Shown: positions 6,601-8,727 of the stretch, piece after piece
How positions within the stretch are numbered: position 1 is the first letter of the stretch
How the letters are laid out: every line of letters starts with the position of its first letter
Source: Anaerolineales bacterium UBA4826
GTDB lineage: Bacteria; Chloroflexota; Anaerolineae; UBA4142
Assembly (NCBI GenBank): GCA_002400365.1
Contig: DHFK01000066.1
Span: 1 to 8,727 of the forward strand
Direction: 5' to 3'
DNA: 8,727 nt
Notes under the pieces: model-generated
The model's database searches: none
Seen by the model: only the letters and a program-made list of their open reading frames with translations
What the model was told of the DNA's origin: nothing
Position numbers and translations under genes: made by a program

Positions 6601-8709
6601 CTACCTCCTGCAATCGTACAGGGACACCTGCAGGTTTGCTCCCCCCGGCGCGAACGCGTCGCGATTGGCATCTGGCGTCGGGCTGGTGCCGTCCGGCGCG
6701 CCCATGTTTTGCGTCGTCGTATCAAAGCCCTGAACCGGTCTGCACGATCGCGCGATCCATGCAGAAATATCCGATTGCCCGCCCGGGCCTGGACCGCCGC
6801 CAAATCCTCCACCCGCGCCGTTCGAGTAAATGAACCGTAGTTCGCCGTCCGCGACTAACTGGGCGAGTCCAGCGCTCGTCACGACGGGGTCGCTTCCGTT
6901 GAACCCGCCGAGATAAAGCACCGGGCGTCCGGTCGCCAACACATAGTCCGCGCCTTGCATCGAACTCGGCACCGCCATCAAGTATTTCATCCCCTGCGTG
7001 TTCGCCTCCAAATAGCCGAGGAGCGCTGCGTTCACTTGCAAACCGATCAGCCGCGTGTTCGCGCCGCCGCGTCCCACCGGACCAAACGATGCCTGACCGC
7101 CGCTGTACGCCGCCGGCAGCGACTGGTTCGTGCTGGCGTTCAGGTTGGTCAGCGCCGACCAGATGCCCGGCGTGAGCAAGAGCGCGGCGACGATGCAGGC
7201 AAAGCCGACCTCACCCCTCACTCCCCTCAGGGGGAGTGGGGTGAGGCAGAGCGCCGCGCCGACTACGAACAGCCCGACCGCGAGCGGCAGCCACCCAATC
7301 GTACCGACAAATGCGCTTGCCGTATTGAATTGCAATACCAGCGTTCCACCCGCCGCGACCAGCAGCATACCCAGCGCCGGCCACGGATGCCTTGCGCGCA
7401 CGCGCCATAGTTCGACGACGCCAATGCCGACGAGCGCGGCGAGTGGGGGCGCAAGCATCACGAGATAGTACTCGTGAAAGAACCCGGCGACGCTGAAAAA
7501 GATTGTGGCGGTCACTAGCCAGCCGCCCCACAATACCGCCGCTTGATGTTTCGGCGCGATGGGGAAATGGAGCCGCGCGCGCAAGAGCAAGAGCAACGCG
7601 CTGAACAAGCCAAACGGCAACAGCCAACTGGCTTCTTTGCTCAGCGGCGCGGTGAACAGGCGCAGCGCGCCGGGCTGTCCGATATTGAATCCACCGCCAG
7701 GTCTGCCCGGCGCGCCAGGCGATGGCTGGAATCCGCCATTGCCATCTTGCTGCTGCGGCGCGCGAAATCCTTGTGGCGGTTGGAAACCATCGTCCCTCGG
7801 TTGATCCTGCGGCGACTGGAATCCATCGTTGGGCGCTTGCCCCGGCGTTCCATCGCGCGGACTGCTGTTTTGGTTCCCACCCAAGAGCCCGATTACAAGC
7901 CCACCGCGCCCGCCCATGCCGAGAAGACGTTCGACGCCGTTGTAGCCGATGGCAAGCCCCCATTCCGAATTGTTCCTACTGCTGCCAACGTACGGGCGCT
8001 GATCCGCCGGCGTCAGGTCCACGATCGTCGCCCACGATAGCGAAACGCTCAGCAATAGCACAGTCGCCAGCGCGAGATTGAGCATCTTGCGCCACAGACG
8101 TTCCGGCGAACCCAGCAAGTAGAGCGCAAAGAACGCCGGCAGCGGCAGGTACGCTTCGAGCATCTTGATATTAAAGCCAATGCCGACGAGAATCGCGCCG
8201 AGCAGCAAATACCCCAACTTGCCGCGCGCGGTCGCCTTGACGAACGCCCACGCCGCGAGCAACAGCGTCAAGATCAACGTGCTGTCCATCGTATTGTTGC
8301 GATCGGTCGCGACGACGACCGGCGTGGTCGCCAACGCCAGCGCGGCGACGAGTCCTGCCGCAGCGCCGAACCCGCGTCGGACGAGATGATAGACGACGAT
8401 CACCGAAAGGATGCCGGCGACGATCTGCGGCAGCAGCAAGCCAAAACCGTTCACGCCGAAAAAGTACGCCGAGATCGCCTGGAACCACAGTCCGACCGGC
8501 GGCTTGTCCACGCTGACCGATCCGCCCGGTTCCGCGGCGGCAAAGAAAAAGTTGTGCCAGGATTGGAGCATCGCCTTGACCGCCGCCGCGTAATAGTGAT
8601 TGGCGTAGCCGAGCGCGTCCAGGTTGGCAAAACGCAGCGCCGCCGCGAGCGCGACGATCAGCGCGAGCGCGATCAACTCCAGCGCGCGCTCGCGCGGGAT
8701 GCGCCACAC
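6601..8709 (-). CDS. YkcA/B-type family-39 glycosyltransferase (putative mannosyltransferase), membrane protein
   Basis: A roughly 702-residue GT-C fold integral membrane protein that should transfer a sugar from a polyprenyl-phosphate donor to an extracytoplasmic acceptor. Around a dozen hydrophobic helices can be seen: first at about 10-27, several between 90 and 228, more between 362 and 518. Family-typical stretches are GYANHYYAAAVK (34-45), VDKPPVGLW (67-75), ATDRNNTMDS (134-143) and NIKMLEAYLP (180-189). The C-terminal part (about 552-700) is the extracytoplasmic YkcA/B-like domain with LYLGGFNGSDP (598-608). Residues 279-345 are a low-complexity Gln/Pro/Gly insert, and 488-501 are encoded by a palindromic element. 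The listed start is a GTG with no recognisable ribosome binding site. The frame is open for the remaining 18 nt to the window edge, so the true start may lie outside. The gene lies upstream of a two-component system on the same strand. Donor and acceptor cannot be told. Confidence 0.92.
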   Translation of the reverse strand: MWRIPRERALELIALALIVALAAALRFANLDALGYANHYYAAAVKAMLQSWHNFFFAAAEPGGSVSVDKPPVGLWFQAISAYFFGVNGFGLLLPQIVAGILSVIVVYHLVRRGFGAAAGLVAALALATTPVVVATDRNNTMDSTLILTLLLAAWAFVKATARGKLGYLLLGAILVGIGFNIKMLEAYLPLPAFFALYLLGSPERLWRKMLNLALATVLLLSVSLSWATIVDLTPADQRPYVGSSRNNSEWGLAIGYNGVERLLGMGGRGGLVIGLLGGNQNSSPRDGTPGQAPNDGFQSPQDQPRDDGFQPPQGFRAPQQQDGNGGFQPSPGAPGRPGGGFNIGQPGALRLFTAPLSKEASWLLPFGLFSALLLLLRARLHFPIAPKHQAAVLWGGWLVTATIFFSVAGFFHEYYLVMLAPPLAALVGIGVVELWRVRARHPWPALGMLLVAAGGTLVLQFNTASAFVGTIGWLPLAVGLFVVGAALCLTPLPLRGVRGEVGFACIVAALLLTPGIWSALTNLNASTNQSLPAAYSGGQASFGPVGRGGANTRLIGLQVNAALLGYLEANTQGMKYLMAVPSSMQGADYVLATGRPVLYLGGFNGSDPVVTSAGLAQLVADGELRFIYSNGAGGGFGGGPGPGGQSDISAWIARSCRPVQGFDTTTQNMGAPDGTSPTPDANRDAFAPGGANLQVSLYDCRR
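7209..7246. repeat. 38-bp REP-like palindrome inside the glycosyltransferase gene
   Basis: The outer arms CCTCACCC (7209-7216) and GGGTGAGG (7239-7246) pair over 8 bp. The inner arms CACTCCCC (7219-7226) and GGGGAGTG (7231-7238) pair over 8 bp around a TCAG loop, with only a 2-nt bulge between the stems. It is read in frame as CLTPLPLRGVRGEV in a short loop between two membrane helices. Such C/T-rich against G/A-rich palindromes are typical of dispersed repeats in bacterial genomes, but its copy number here cannot be seen from one window. Confidence 0.7.
7675..7875 (-). repeat. Low-complexity Gln/Pro/Gly-rich coding segment with degenerate DGFQ repeats
   Basis: This stretch codes for residues 279-345 of the glycosyltransferase. 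It holds imperfect copies of a D/G-G-F-Q-x-P unit (NDGFQSPQ at about 294, DDGFQPPQ at 306, NGGFQPSP at 324) among Gln, Pro, Gly and Asn. It lies between membrane helices and is predicted to be a disordered extracytoplasmic loop. It may have grown by slippage. Confidence 0.6.
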
Positions 8710-8727
8710 TTTCGCCGAGACCGGCGC

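Noticed and set aside
6603..6609. Perfect AGGAGGT on the minus strand at the very end of the glycosyltransferase gene
   Set aside because: No ATG, GTG or TTG follows within about 12 nt, so it does not serve a start codon. It falls on the last codons and is probably chance.

Overview
This GC-rich window (I estimate a little over 60% G+C by eye) is packed with genes, and every gene I can support lies on the minus strand. Read in the direction of transcription (right to left), the order is: a polytopic YkcA/B-type family-39 glycosyltransferase; an OmpR-type response regulator; a HAMP histidine kinase; the alpha subunit of a 2-oxoacid:acceptor oxidoreductase (OFOR); a fused beta-gamma subunit of the same enzyme; a 277-residue protein of unknown family; and a radical SAM enzyme that runs off the left edge. 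The long plus-strand ORFs are arginine-rich shadows. The organism is a high-GC bacterium. The combination of an OFOR, a YkcB-like glycosyltransferase beside a two-component system, and a palindrome-bearing genome would fit an uncultured Chloroflexota (Anaerolineae-like) lineage. That assignment is an inference and is weak.

Right part (6601-8727): the glycosyltransferase, with a disordered Gln/Pro/Gly-rich extracytoplasmic segment and a 38-bp near-perfect palindrome read through in frame. A 56-bp gap follows; it holds an exact TATAAT box that probably starts the next transcript and helps fix the regulator's start codon.

Middle (1825-6544): regulator and kinase are 2 nt apart, kinase and OFOR alpha 13 nt apart, and alpha and beta-gamma 19 nt apart. 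This is a tight four-gene operon in which a membrane sensor is transcribed with an oxygen-sensitive, ferredoxin-type 2-oxoacid oxidoreductase. No small ferredoxin (delta) gene is present in the window.

Left part (1-1824): a 161-bp intergenic region contains a 43-nt inverted repeat ending just upstream of a strong ribosome binding site. After it come the unknown 277-residue protein and a radical SAM protein, joined by a TGATG stop/start overlap. The radical SAM protein has an N-terminal region resembling a PqqD-like/RRE peptide-binding domain, then CX3CX2C, GGGEP and TTNG motifs. This pair is the best candidate in the window for an undescribed system: a peptide- or protein-modifying enzyme and its obligate partner or substrate. 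Its C-terminus and downstream genes lie outside the window.
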